In this document: positions 34,874 through 46,461 of the stretch, one piece after another | Layout: each line of letters opens with the position of its first letter | Numbering within the stretch: position 1 is the first letter of the stretch | Source of the DNA: Sipunculus nudus | Lineage: Eukaryota; Annelida; Sipuncula; Golfingiida; Sipunculidae | NCBI GenBank assembly: GCA_026874595.1 | Contig: CM049310.1 | Coordinates: 67,286,056 to 67,350,055 of the forward strand | DNA: 64,000 nt | Direction: 5' to 3' | Translations under genes and position numbers: made by a program | The notes under the pieces: model-generated | Told to the model about the DNA's origin: nothing | Seen by the model: only the letters and a program-made list of their open reading frames with translations | Database searches by the model: none

Positions 34874-36829
34874 CTTACGGCTGTCCAATAGCCTTTCGCA
34901 CTATATTCTTTTCTGTTATTTATTCACTTTATTGCACATTACTTATGTCTGTACATGTAAATGTACGAAATAAATATTATTATATAGTTCCTAAACACTG
35001 GACAAATCCCAGTGCTCACAGCAGATCAGCCGTTGTTTGCTATTGCTAAACAGGTGCAATGGCAGTGGCCATCACTTTACAGCAAAGACAAAATGTTTAT
35101 CATGTTTAGAGGCTTGCACATTGAGATACTTGGGGATCTGGTGAAGGACGAGTGCTCTTGTAGAAGCAGAAGTTGCAAAGGCTGGAACTGCGGATTCCTT
35201 TCTTACAGCATCACATGTAGCAATTTCTTTCATTGCTCATCAGGGCACAGCATGCAGTCTGTATCAGTTAGCTGAAGCATCTTACAAAAGTACCCTCGGC
35301 AAGCAGAATCGAGAGAGACAGTTGTATTATCATTTGATGATTGGCGCATAAAACGGGAGTCTGAATCCGAAAAGTTCCAATTTTGGAACTTAGTCCTTCA
35401 GTTGGAACTTTCTGTTCTTCTCTTCGTAAGATCCTGTCCAGAAAAACTTTCAGTTGTACAAAGAATCCATCAACCAACTCATTCCATTTTTTTTTTTTTT
35501 TTTTTTTTGGTTTAGACCATGTGCATTTTGTCAGGCGGCTGATCGTTCATTTAAGAGACATGGAAAATCTTGAACAAACTTCAGCACTGGGTAAAGCAAT
35601 TGAAATGGGTAGTTTTGTTGTCCAAAAGACATCCCAGGCATTTTCTTGGATTGCATTTGACCAAGCCCATGAGCAAAATAATCCAATCTTCAAAGGAGAT
35701 GGAGGAGCGATTGGCTTGACAGAGGATGAATTAGCATTGTGGTTATGGACTTAAGCCGGTCCTGAGGTAAAGCAGTTAATTGGCACAACAAAAACACTCA
35801 GCCACTGGGTCACTTTCCTCAGAGTTAATGAGAATAAAACAGAGCTCTTTGAGTTTTTGGCAATGAAAATTGCTTCACTCGAAACATGTAATTCAATTAT
35901 TGTGACAACTGGGAGCTCCGCTCTATGTAACATGAGACAGCCTGATATATCTTAATTACAAAACTTTATGCAAGAGGAGGCGGACACAAGACTGTTCCTG
36001 CATATTGTCTTGCTGCAGAACATGGGGCAACAAACATAATCATCTTCAGTTGTTATACAGATGTAGTGGTTATTGTAGTGTCACTAATGAAAAGCTATGG
36101 TGGTCTGGAGAAGCTTTGGATTTTTATGGGCAAAGTAAAGAAACTGATGTGGATTCCTATCCTATTCAGTTGCTTTTGCAATAGGAACAAAAGGCTTCTG
36201 CGCTTCCCCTTTTCCATGCTGTTTCAGGCTGTGTCATTTTTCTCACAGAAAGGGCAAAAATTCTGCTTGGCAAACTGGTCTGTGTTTGAACAGGTGACCG
36301 GTACCTTCACCCAACTTAGTTCTACAGCTGAGGCCTTTCATGATGAAGATTTAGTGATGCGGGAAGAATTTGTCAGTCTTATGTATGCCACAGGCAGCAC
36401 CAGCAGATAGTAACAGATCATGGCTTGATTTCTTCGCCAGGAAGCAGCCTCCATATGAGCCAATTCCTTCAAAACGTGCACCCTTAAAGACGCACAGCAA
36501 GAGGGCTGCATTTCAATCAGGGCATATTTGGTGTCATGCAATCCAACATTACCTAGCCCAACAGACTGGGGATGGCGCCAGGTTGATGCCGCTTTTGGAC
36601 CTTACTGGACAGACCTCCCAACTGTTACAAATTCCTGCCAGGCGCTAACTTGCTGTGGATGCTAGAAGAAATGCTCTGTCATGTCCAAATGCTTTAAGGC
36701 AGGGCTTAGTTGGACAAGCTGCACTTGTTGTAACTGTTAAACGTTACTGGATTTGCATGTTCATTATGTAGTTGGTTGATCGTTTGTTCTCATCCAAAAT
36801 AAGGACGATTTACTTTGCTTCTTCCTTAA

Positions 36830-37200
36830 CACTATAAAGGATTGCATAAGTGGTATTCGTAGGCTGTAAGTTTTTTTTTTTAATGGTTCATTCCTATTAA
36901 AATAACGATGTGTATTTCTTGTCACTCGCCTTTGATGCTTTATAAAGGGATGGACATGTAGCATTTGTGGGCAGGAAGATTTTTTCAACTGGTTTGTCCC
37001 CATTAAAAATCAGGAAGGCGTGTTCCTCGGCTCTTTTTTTTTTTTTTTTTTGCTTTTTTAAAGGAATGGACGGATGGGTGTTATGTGGCATTCGTAGGCC
37101 GCAAAAATTATTCAATTGATTCATCTCCATTAAAAATCAGGAAAGCGTTTTCCTTGACTCTTTCTTTTGAAGTTTTATAAAGAATAAGGCGTTCAGAGGC
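36830..37200. repeat. Minisatellite of three units, about 107-128 bp each
   Basis: Three direct copies share a GTGGCATTCGTAGGC-like segment (36850, 36957, 37084), a CCATTAAAAATCAGGAA segment and a TTTATAAAGGA segment. Length differences come mainly from poly-T tracts (for example 18 T near 37040). It lies between family copy B and Gypsy B and may be its 3' flank. Confidence 0.75.
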
Positions 37201-37279
37201 TCTCCATTTAATTACCCAGCTTCTTTTTACTAGCAAACATTTTAAAAATTCTTCTGCAGACGGCGGGAAGGCAGTATTG

Positions 37280-37640
37280 TGTTCAAATGATAGAAGTGAA
37301 TCACAACCATTCGCTGATGATCAATATATCTTTATTCTTCTGGTTTCACTGTACAACTGACTGTCGGGTGTGTTAAACCCAGCTATTTAACCCTGACCTA
37401 TGTACTAATTAGCCAATGAGTGATCTCCCCTTACTGTCCAATCAACGCCTAGCATAACGATCGTGAGGCTCGTTCCGCCTGATCGATTGCAGCTGTGATC
37501 CCCTGGCAACCATAGGTAGTGTCCCTAACAACAGGCTGTCTTATCCTGTCTAAATGGTATCGCCTGCAGTACGATCCCGTAGCGACCACTGGTGGCGTCC
37601 TTGCCTACATATATAAATAAATATAAAAGATCGTATAACA
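37280..37640 (-). repeat. LTR of Gypsy B (3' LTR in element orientation)
   Basis: It begins TGTTCAAATG and ends GATCGTATAACA on the plus strand, matching the copy at 47447-47802 nearly throughout (shared TACAACTGACTGTCGGGTGT and CCAATCAACGCCTAGCATAA). The first 25 bases differ from the other LTR. Directly to its right CCATCCCCGGC reads GCCGGGGATGG on the minus strand, a possible polypurine tract. Confidence 0.92.
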
Positions 37641-37798
37641 CCATCCCCGGCTTAACAAAATTTGGTCCTCCAAATGATAACTGTTCAATAAGAAAAGTTA
37701 AAAATATTATAAAATATCTCGAAACTAGCACATCGTGAATTAAAGAGTCTATGTATTGGTTCGTAAACATATGATAGAGAGTGGATAAAAATTGAGAG

Positions 37799-39015
37799 TT
37801 AATTATCGCTTTCTTCCTCGCTTTCGTCCCCAAGGGCATGGAATTCTTGAAGTGCTCGTTGTCCAATATTACACTCTGGTTCCCACGTGGTTTCTTAAAA
37901 ACCTTTCCATTTCACTTTGTAGTGTTTGTCTTTGCCCACGCCTTTACAAGCCAATAATTTGTCAACTTCGTACCACTGTTCAGATGTCGCTGTGGTGTTT
38001 TCTTCTGACGTAGTAGCTGTTGGGGTTGAATTCTCACCAGTAGCTGTATCCGGATTGATGGACAAGGGCCGCGTTTCCGGATCACTGTACTCCTTGAGTC
38101 GGTCCGCGTGTATCAGCGAGGGAAGGCGTTTGTTTGTGTCACTGTGATTCAGTGCGTACGTATCATTTGGTCCGCATTCAACAATATAAAACGAGCCTGT
38201 CCACCGAGGAGTTAATTTTGAACTGAGGCCTACAGGGACCCTGGTGTTTTGTAACCACACTAGCTGATCTACGCGGAATCGGGGTGACTGGGCACGTCGA
38301 CCGTGACGTTGTTGGTACGTTGCTTGCGACCGTTCAATGTTTGATTCAGCTATTTCTCTGGTTATGTACAACGATTTCCGGAGTTCTTGGACGTGTTGGT
38401 GATAATTTCCACTAGTTGCTGAGGTGTTATCTGGAAATATGTTGTCGACAGGCAATCTCATTTCTCTGCCAAACACCAGTTCATACGACGAAAACTGTGT
38501 GGACTGTGTTGCTGGAGTGTGCCGTAAACCCATAAGTATTCCTGGCATCAGTTTATCCCAGTTTGTCTGGTCTTGCTTTATGTATGCCCTCAGTGCTTAT
38601 TCAATGGTGCTATTTGTACGCTTGCATGCGCTTTTGGTTTGCGGGTGGTATGCACTGGTTTTGAGTCGTTTGACATCATACATTTTGCATAACTCTATAA
38701 CAATGCGCGACAGGATATTCTGTCCCTATCTGAAAGGAGGGCTTTTGTGCACCTTATCTACAGAATATATCATTATGAAGTATTCGCGCAATAGTTCCCG
38801 CATCTTGTGAGCTGATGGGAAAAGCCTCGCAGTAATATGAAAAACTATCTACACACAAAAGGATGTATTGGTTGCCTGAGTCTGTTTTGGTGATAGGTTC
38901 CAAGACGTCGACATGCCACCTTTAAAAAATTCCGACCACTGGTAATGAGTTTAGCGGAGCGGGTTTTTTACCATAGTTTCTTTTTGAAATTTGACACACT
39001 TTACATGTATTTACG
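37799..39015 (-). pseudogene. pol: Integrase core, C-terminal part and chromodomain of Gypsy B
   Basis: On the minus strand the integrase resumes after LINE C with TCKVCQISKRNYG, completing the zinc domain. A core with WHVDVLEPITK follows, full of stops and frameshifts (38560-38990). An open frame (38548-37895) has SYELVFGREMRLPVDN, then the DQLVWLQ...GLSSKLTPRWTG C-terminal barrel. It ends with a chromodomain: WYEVDKLLACKGVGKD, HYKVKWKGF, one TAA, then ETTWEPECNI. Chromodomains bind modified histone tails and steer integration in chromoviruses. Confidence 0.85.
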
Positions 39016-39025
39016 AAAGTTTTCT

Positions 39026-39359
39026 CTCCAGAGTCATCAAGGTGGATGCTTGGCCTGGTAGGAACTTATATGGTGCCACACTTGAGAAAATAAGATCCTT
39101 TTATAGTGAGGAAAATCATGACTTAAGAGAAAAAGCAACTAGCAATATAGCCTCAGTACAAGAGCAAGTGTCTAACCGGGGGTTTCAAGGCATGGGAACA
39201 CCGAAACGAAAACTATCTGAACAGTCACCAAATCAGCAAAAACATACAAGCTTAAGAGTTTCACTGAAATCTCGCAGATATGACTTTAGCCTACAATCTG
39301 AACAAGGAGGTATCGTCGAAGATCGTGTTTTTGAAGAAAGTGATGGAGAATATTATTAA
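39026..39359 (+). pseudogene. LINE C ORF1 C-terminal remnant
   Basis: An open frame ending at 39359 encodes a hydrophilic, Lys/Ser/Glu-rich tail (GTPKRKLSEQSPNQQKH, ending EESDGEYY). It stands about 50 bases before ORF2, in the position of LINE ORF1. No zinc knuckle or RRM remains. The first codons, before about 39023, are Gypsy B sequence, so the frame is fused by chance. Confidence 0.5.
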
Positions 39360-39410
39360 CAAAGTACAAAAAAAAATAAAATAAAATAAAGGATATAAAT
39401 ACGAAAGACA

Positions 39411-40665
39411 ATGGAAAACCACATGACAGATTTGAATAGACAATTAAATATATGTTCATTAAATATAAGGGGTCTTAATAATAATGATAAAAGGAAGAAA
39501 TTATATACATGGTTAACATATAGAAATGTTCATATTACTTTTTTACAAGAAACCTATCGCACTATAATATCATCGAATATAATTAATAATTCATGGAAAG
39601 GTCAAATATTTCATAGTTATGCATCGTCACCACATAGCAGAGGTGTTGCAATACTATTATCAGATAAAATAAATAAAAAAAAATCTTAAATATTCATTGC
39701 TGTAAAAATGGTAGAAAAATACTGTTGAATACGGAATACAAAGGTAAAAAATTATGCTTAGTATGTGTTTATGCACCGAACAAAGAAGGGGAACGGAAAC
39801 TTTTCTTTGAGGACTTAGAGAAATAGGTAATGGAAAAAAGTGATTCTTTAAGGTGTATCATTATGGGAGGTGATTTTAACTGTTGTCTGCAAGATGATGA
39901 TAGGAGCACGATGTCACATATGGCAGACCAAAGTAGAATAATATTGAAAAATATGTTAAATACTTTAAAGCTAACTGATATATGGAGTTGTTATGGCAGG
40001 TTAAATAACCGATTTACATGGTCAGAAAGGAATGTAAGCAGTAGACTTGACTATTTCTTTATCTCTAAATCTGAACTCTGGAACTGCTTAAATTATGAAT
40101 GTGAATACGTACTGTCAGAGCAAAAAGAACATCGGCTGTCAGATCACAAAGCTATAAAGTTATGTCTGGATTTTAAGGTAAGCATTAGAGGGCCGGGATA
40201 TTGGAAACTAAACGTCAGCCTATTAAATGATCCACATTATATTGGGCTGATGAAAGACTGTATTGCTTCTAGTTATACCCGTTATAAATACAATTCTGCG
40301 AGGCTAGCTTGGGAAATGATAAAAATTAACATAAAAGAAGCAAGTATTAACTACTCTAAATCGAAAAGAAAAGAAAAAAATAATAGATTAGCTATGAGAG
40401 ACAAAAGGATTAAACAAATTTCACAGCTTATAAGTTTAAATTCAATAGCTAAGGATATAGAAAGATTAAAAGAAGAAAAGCATTTACTTGAAATAGAAAA
40501 AAAAAATGAAATATTTGATAATATAACAAAAGGTGCTCAAATACGTAGTAGAGCTAACTGGATTGAACAAGGGGATAAAGTACGAAATACTTTTTCAAGC
40601 TTGAGAATAAAAACCAGTCAGATAACACTATTTATAAAATCAGAGAAAACAATAATATTATAGAA
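39411..40665 (+). pseudogene. LINE C ORF2 N-terminal part: endonuclease
   Basis: The start MENHMTDLNRQLNICSLNIRGLN follows ORF1 closely. Endonuclease motifs in order are FLQETYR (catalytic Glu), SRGVAILLS, VYAPN near 39767, IIMGGDFNCCLQ (Asp-x-Asn), SSRLDYFFIS and LSDHKAIKL (Asp-His). A frameshift in the A run near 39676, a TAG at 39824 and another frameshift near 40615 break it. The motif wording is that of the L1/Tx1 group. Confidence 0.85.
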
Positions 40666-42400
40666 GATGATGAAGGAATACTAAATCATATAAATAATTA
40701 TTACAAAAACTTATATACATCACACAATCCATGTGTGAAAGAGATACAGAAATACTTAAATAATATAAAATCCTTAAATGTTTTAAGTGATGAAGATAAA
40801 GATATATGTGATGCAGAGATGACAATGGATGAAATTAAAATTGCTGTTACTCAAATGAAGAAAAACAAGTCCCCAGGATTAGATGGCATCCCTATTGAAT
40901 TCTACGTGACCTTTCGGGATGACCTAAAAGAGTTTTTATATAATGCTTTTATAGAATCGTATCGTCGCAATAAATTATGTGCTACAATGCGTACAGCTGT
41001 TATAGCAATATTAATTGAGAAAGGAGACAAATATAATTTAAATATTTATAGACCTATAAGCCTCTGTAACACTGATTATAAAATATTAGCACAAGTATTA
41101 GCAAATAGATTGCAAAAAAATTTTACCAAAATTAATTGACACAGATCAGACCGGATATATTAAAGGTAGATACATGGGAAATAATTTACGCCTAATCACG
41201 GACATATTTGAATTTGCTAAGAAATATAATAAAGAAGGGGGGTTAATTTTTCTCGATTTTACAAAGGCTTTTGATAGCTTAGAATGGAATTTTATGTTTG
41301 AAACTTTTAAAAAATTTAATTTTGGTCAGAATTTTATCAACTGGATTAAAACTATTTACAATAACCCACTTTTTACTACAAAAAATAACGGATGGTTGTC
41401 TTCAAAAAATGCAATGACAAGAGGTATACGACAAGGCTGTCCAGTATCTGCATTGCTTTTTATTATTTCAGTTGAAATACTGGCCCAAAAAATACGAACA
41501 AATGATAATACTAACGGCTTTCTTTTTGGCAGTAAAGAAATAAAACTTAGCCAATATGCAGATGATACTACTTTAACACTGAGAAATGATAAATCAGTTT
41601 CATCTGCCTTGAAGGAAATTTATGAATTTGGTAACCTAGCTGGTTTAAAACTAAATATGGAAAAAACGACCGCTCTAGATCTGGGAAATAATAAGGGGTA
41701 TAATGATCCAATAGGAGTAACATGGACAAAACAGCCAGTGAAATGCTTAGGAATTTGGTTTGGATATGATGAAAAATGTATAGAAAAACTAACCTGGGAA
41801 GATAAAATTGATAAAATAGAGAATAACATAAAAATTTGGAAGTGGAGGAATCGAAGTTTAATTGGAAAAATATTAATTGTTAGGACAATACTTTTATCCA
41901 AAATAGCATTACAAGCTTCGGTACTACCAATTCCGGACGGATTCGAAAAAAGAATAAACAAAGTTATTTATAACTATATTTGGAATAAAACAGAAAAAAT
42001 AAAAATGTCAGTTTTAATAAGAGATATAGAGGAAGGCGGTCTTAAAATGATCGATATGAATAGTTGGTTACTTGCAGTTAAAGCCGCATGGGTACCAAGA
42101 ATACTTTATGAAGAAAATAAATGGAAACATATCTTTAAATATTATTTACGCAACTGTGGGCTCCATACAGACTGGGTATTTAACACAAACTGTGTATCAA
42201 TAAAGCAGTTTTGCATATTGAAACATATACCCCAATTTTATAGAGAAGTGATATTAGCTTTTAATAAATGTAAGGCTAAAAGAGAGATTACTTCACCAGA
42301 AGATATTTTAAAACAACCATTATGGAGTAACACTGTTTTGATAAATAATAAATGCTTATATTTTAAAGCCTGGGGTGAAGAAAATATAATTTATATTTGA
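40666..42400 (+). pseudogene. LINE C ORF2 central part: reverse transcriptase
   Basis: KNKSPGLDGIPIEFY, YRPISLCNTDYKILAQVLANR, FLDFTKAFDSLEW (first catalytic Asp), GIRQGCPVSALLF and SQYADDTTLTL (catalytic Asp pair) are clear RT motifs in order. A frameshift in an A run near 41122 separates two open stretches (40735-41139 and 41174-42400). A TGA at 42398 interrupts the connection to the C-terminal part. SPGxDGIPxEFY and QYADDTT are typical of the L1/Tx1 superfamily. Confidence 0.9.
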
Positions 42401-43237
42401 GATGTTCTGTAAAAATGATGGCACTTTTATATCAGTTAGCAACCTTTTAAAGAAATTAAAAATAAAACACAATTGGATATCGGAATATAAACAGGTTAAA
42501 AATGCCGTTAAAAAGACTCTTTCTCTATTTTCAAAAGAATAATTCATAAAGAAATCGGTTTCCCTAGAACACACATACATGTTTGGTAAACATAATATTA
42601 ATATATATAAGAAAAATCAAAATTCTTTTACAATGAATTAGTAAGAAGAAATATGTCTTCTCTAAAACATCAAATTATTTTGCAGGAAAAATTTAAAAAA
42701 GAATTAATATGTTGGACAAAAGTCTATCAGTGTAAAATTAAAAACATGCCAACGAAAAAACTATCAGAATTTAATTTTAAATTATTACATGGCATTATTC
42801 CAACAGGTACCAAAGTGTCCAAATGGAACTCAAATATTTCCCATCTTTGTAAATTTTGTAATGTAAATGAAAATGCAGAACATATGCTGTATGAATGTAA
42901 ATTATTGAGGGGGATATGGGAAAATATTATGAAAATACTTCATATCCAGATAAACTGCGAATCGCTCGTAATTGGTCATAAATACGCACTGGATGGTAAT
43001 TTTGCAAAAAAAATGAACAATTTCATAATATCAATAACTACGTATGCCATTTTTAAGTACAATATGCATTGTAAATATAATGAAATTAGCCTATCAGAGA
43101 GTAAAATACGACAGTATGTATCGCAATATATAATGAAACATGTATATATGCAGAAATATTTAAAATATCCTAACTTAAATCAAATTTTCACTAATAGATT
43201 TATAAAAATTAAAGATAGTATTTTATCTGTATGTTAA
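42401..43237 (+). pseudogene. LINE C ORF2 C-terminal region with Cys motif, and 3' end
   Basis: After frame changes between 42400 and 42650, the frame 42653-43237 reads FKLLHGIIPTGTKVSKW and CKFCNVNENAEHMLYEC. The last is a C-x2-C-x7-H-x4-C zinc motif of the kind found at the C terminus of L1-type ORF2. The remaining sequence to 43733 is the 3' UTR and an AATAAA-containing poly-A end. Confidence 0.8.
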
Positions 43238-43740
43238 TATCGTATGTTTATTTATTTTTCATTATATTCTTAAATGTTATTGTGCTGACAGATAAAAAGT
43301 AATAAGTATTTTGAATGTATTCATTCCATCCTCTGTATCTGTCGGAGTGGATATGGCTTTGTCAAAGGCAGAGTATATTGCAATAAAGGTCATTTAAAAA
43401 AAATATATATATCTGTCAAAATGTTTTCCCCTCAAATTATTTATCAATCCTTGGTTTAATTTTCGGTAGAGAATTGATCTCTCTGTAAACATGTATATAT
43501 TTATTTGTTTTCAATTCATTTAGATATATTCTTTGTTTCTGTCAACAAAAAGTTGCTATGTTAAACCATCTTGCTGTATATAAACACATTTCTCAAGTAT
43601 TTTTAATATTCTTATTATATACACATTTTTACCGTTTATTGAACCAATTTTTGTGTAAACCATAAATCTACTGGTGTATTTATATCTATATCTATTCATT
43701 TGTTTCCAATAAAGTACATTTCCAAATAAAAAAAAAGTTT

Positions 43741-44250
43741 GTACGTCCGTGTACATACGAGGCCAGTAGTATTTGCTGCGTATCTTTTCGTACGTGCAGT
43801 CTATTCCTTGGTGAGCTCCTCTGATCGCAGCATCGTGGTAAGCTTTCAGCAGACTGGCTCTACACTCAGTTGGAACTGCTAACTGTTTTACAAGTCGTAT
43901 GCCGCGTGAAAGATTTTGGCCTCGTCTTTCGAACAAATGGTACAGTGCACCGTTATCCAGGATATACTGTTCAGCTTTTGCAACTCCACGTGCCGCTTCC
44001 GGATTTGTGTCCGGGAGGTCACCTGTGTCCAAATAAATTATGATTTCAGCATAGTCTGGACATTTCCTCTGCAATTCTGTTCGGTTTTCACACATGTCCC
44101 ATTCCGCAACAATTTTTTTACTAGGACTCAACGATCGCACGGTCAGCACCAACATGTTTGTTGTTTGTTCTTTGTCACCATATCAGCTGTACTTGGTAGG
44201 GGCAAATCATTAAACTCACTCTCATAATGTGATTCAAGCATCAGACCGTA
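43741..44250 (-). pseudogene. pol: Integrase zinc domain of Gypsy B (5' of LINE C)
   Basis: On the minus strand, the frame ending in LINE C reads KCPDYAEIIIYLD, a linker, then LLKAYHDAAIRGAHQGIDCTYEKIRSKYYWPRMYTDVQ. The two His (AYHDA, GAHQG) begin the H2C2 integrase zinc-binding domain; its two Cys lie on the far side of LINE C at about 38990-39010. The frameshift from RNase H lies near 44250. Confidence 0.8.
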
Positions 44251-45600
44251 GGATCCTCACGAAAGCGCATCTGTGTGATTTATTTTCTTTTCAGGTCTAT
44301 GGTGCACGTCAAAGGTGCATGCTTTTAAGAAGAAGGCCCATCGCGCCAGTCTGCCAGTTTCCTGCTTTACACCTTTTAACCATTGTAAAGCTGAATGATC
44401 GGTTATAACCTTGAAAGTTTGGTTGGCTAAGTAGTGGTGATGCGTCCGTATGCCTTCAACCAGTGCTAAACATTCACGCTCACTAAAAGTCCATTTTTGT
44501 TCAGACTTGTTCAAAGTTCTGCAACCATATGCAATGACACGATCATGACCCTGCCTGTCCACTTGACTCAAAATGAATCCAATCGCATTTCCGCTAGCGT
44601 CCGTCGTTAGGGTAAATGGCTGATTCAGGTTGGGATAGGCGAGTATTGGCGATTCTGTCAAGGCCTTTTTTACCCTTTGAAATGACTCTTCACACTCACT
44701 GTTCCATTTAAAAGAACTGTTCTTTTTAAGAAGTGCGTTCAGTGGTGCGGCGATATCTGCATAACCCTGGACGAAGCGGCGATAATAATTGCTAAGTCCG
44801 AGAAAACTGCGGACCTCACGCTCGTTTTGAGGCTTTGGAAAGTCTTTGACAGCTGTCACTTTTTCCTTATCCACTGTTACTCCCCCTGGTGTCAACACAT
44901 GACCCAGATAACTGAGCTTCTCTGCTGCAAAGTGACACTTATCTGGCCGCAGTTTTAAGTTTACAGACCGGAGCCGCGTGAAGACTTGGTTCAGGTGGTG
45001 GATATGTTGTTCAACAGTTTGACTGAATATTAGAATGGCATCGACATATACAATTGCTGATTGCCATGTCAGTCCAGCTAGCACTCGCGCCATTAACATT
45101 GGGAACGACGCTAGCGCGTTGACTAATCCAAAAGGCATTCTTTTAAATTGATAAATTCCTTCATGGGTGACGAAGGCTGTTTTGATTTGGATGATGCGTC
45201 CATTGGCACTTGGCAAAATCCTGACACCAGGTCCAGCGTTGTAAAAAGTGTAGCTTTCGACTCACCCAGAGCATCAAATATATCATCCAGACGGGGGATC
45301 GGATGAGACATGGGTTTTGTCATTTCATTGAGTTTTCGATAATCGATAGCAAAGCAGAACTCACCAGATTTCTTGCGTACTAGCACAACCGGACTACACC
45401 ATTCTCCTTGACTCGATTCAATTATTCCCGCTGTAAGCATGTCATTTACTTGGCGTTGAATTTCCCGTTTGGCTGTCGCTGAGGGTCTATAAAATCGCTG
45501 CCGTATTGGAGACGCGTCGCTCTTGTCTATATGGTGTTGGTGGCCGTTTGCTTCTCCGAGTTCCAACAGGGATCCGGCGAATACATCCTTGTTTCTACAT
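44251..45600 (-). pseudogene. pol: Reverse transcriptase and RNase H of Gypsy B
   Basis: Minus-strand RT begins FYRPSATAKREIQRQV and has IESSQGEWCSPVVLVRKKSG, TTLDLVSGFCQ (first catalytic Asp) and FKRMPFGL, then IVYVDAILIF. At 45037-45039 the codon for the second Asp of YVDD is GCC (Ala) instead of GAC, a single-base change expected to abolish polymerase activity. RNase H follows: TTDASGNAIGFILSQ (Asp), SERECLALVEG (Glu) and VITDHSALQWL (Asp), ending HTDALS. Frameshifts lie near 45210 and 45600. Confidence 0.9.
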
Positions 45601-46461
45601 ATAAACGCAAGCAGTTAATTGCTGCTGCTTTGTAACACTGAGAGTTGCACTGATATCTATGCAAAGATCCTCTGCAGCTTTGATATCAACATCCCGACTA
45701 TTTTCAGATGCTGTGTCTGAGTTGCCTATGTTATTGTCCACAGGTATGATATCCATTGCTGCAACTGGTATAGCTGTAGCAACCACTTTTCCCGATTCTA
45801 ATTTGATGGCAGCGTTTGTAGGGTTACATATCTGGACCATTGGGGATCCCGACTTCGGGTCGATTACGGTCCGAGCACAAAGCAACTGTTTACGGGTCAT
45901 CAGAGTGTTTCCTGGTTCTAACAGGTACATTTGATTATCTTCTACTGTTACAGGCACTAAACATTCCGACATAGCCAGTATTGTGATTGCTGCGGCACTG
46001 CGAGCAAATGACACTAATGTTTCACTCTGTAGTATATCCACTTCCGTCAATCCACCATGGATGCTTAGGGTGTTTTGTTGCAGATCAATTTTTGCATCAT
46101 GTGCTCTTAAAAAGTCTAGGCCCAAAATAAGAGGAATGTGAAGCCGTTTGAACACATAGACTGGTTGGACGATTTGTAGTCTATTCATCGAAATAGGCAA
46201 GTCTACTATTCCTAACACTGAGTGTTTTTCATCGCAAACTCCGACTATGTGGGCAATATTGGATGGTTTTAGCTTTAACTTCTGTCCGATACTTTGTAAC
46301 ACGTTTGCCGCTACACAAGATATCATGGCTCCGGTGTCAATAAGGGCACTAATATTCATTGATCCTATCTGGACTATGGCGTTATTTTTGTCCAACAGTA
46401 AAGTCATACTCACTGAGTTGCATGCTGTTATTCCAGTGCTTGATGCTTCCTGCTGGCACAA
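45601..46461 (-). pseudogene. pol: Aspartic protease of Gypsy B
   Basis: SALIDTGAMISCV carries the active-site D-T-G at 46327-46338 (DTGA codons on the minus strand). About 80 residues later, PLILGLDFLRAHDAKIDL is the second retropepsin signature. The frame stays open for 288 codons and continues through a linker to the RT frameshift near 45600. It processes the element polyprotein. Confidence 0.85.

Larger units (their letters stand above)
31804..34987 (+). mobile_element. LINE B inserted in family copy B
   Basis: Family coding sequence stops at about 31803 (ACCACCCAG) and resumes at about 34988 (TTCCTAAACACTGG); between them lies a LINE with endonuclease and RT in the plus orientation. The 3' end is a short AT-rich tail (AAATAAATATTATTATATAG). 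No clear target duplication is visible. ORF2 starts close to the 5' boundary, so any ORF1 and 5' UTR are missing. Confidence 0.8.
31225..36650 (+). pseudogene. Decayed copy B of the uncharacterised family, split by LINE B
   Basis: Coding pieces are 31225-31525 (NYDKVFEITKQFG, VDNLDHNPSATT), about 31640-31803 (MIKHSMNIEKMTTQ) and, after the 3.2-kb LINE B, 34988 onward (FLNTGQIPVLTADQPLF). Later pieces carry HLRDME and FDQAHEQNNPIFKGDGGAIG at about 35550-35720, EEADTR at 35974, a TDVVVIVVSL segment near 36060, an FHAVSGC segment near 36225 and a C-terminal HIWCHAIQHYLAQQTGDG at 36529-36582. Many frameshifts and stops are present, plus a T22 run at 35487. The series E-A-D, D, G-C resembles the acidic motifs of PIN/FEN-type nucleases; this is inference only. 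The full family protein appears to exceed 700 residues. It could be a domesticated or transposon-borne gene; I cannot name it. Confidence 0.65.
39016..43740 (+). mobile_element. LINE C (L1/Tx1-like) inserted in Gypsy B integrase
   Basis: AAAGTTT lies at 39016-39022 and again at 43734-43740. Removing one copy and everything between restores a continuous integrase reading (DVQT then FVNTCKVCQ), so this is the exact insertion, in the orientation opposite to Gypsy B. The element body is about 39023-43733, with the end of ORF1, ORF2 (endonuclease, RT, Cys motif), a 3' UTR and a poly-A tail. Lack of most of ORF1 shows 5' truncation. It must be younger than Gypsy B. Confidence 0.88.

Noticed and set aside
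8054-36650. 8054-9690 and 31225-36650 as two halves of one gene split by insertions
   Set aside because: Their segments near 9470 and 35016 correspond to the same part of the protein, so they are two relatives.
36764-37130. Minus-strand frames with repeated protein motif (LKKSSCPQM, NNFCGLRMP)
   Set aside because: Translation of the 107-128 bp minisatellite.
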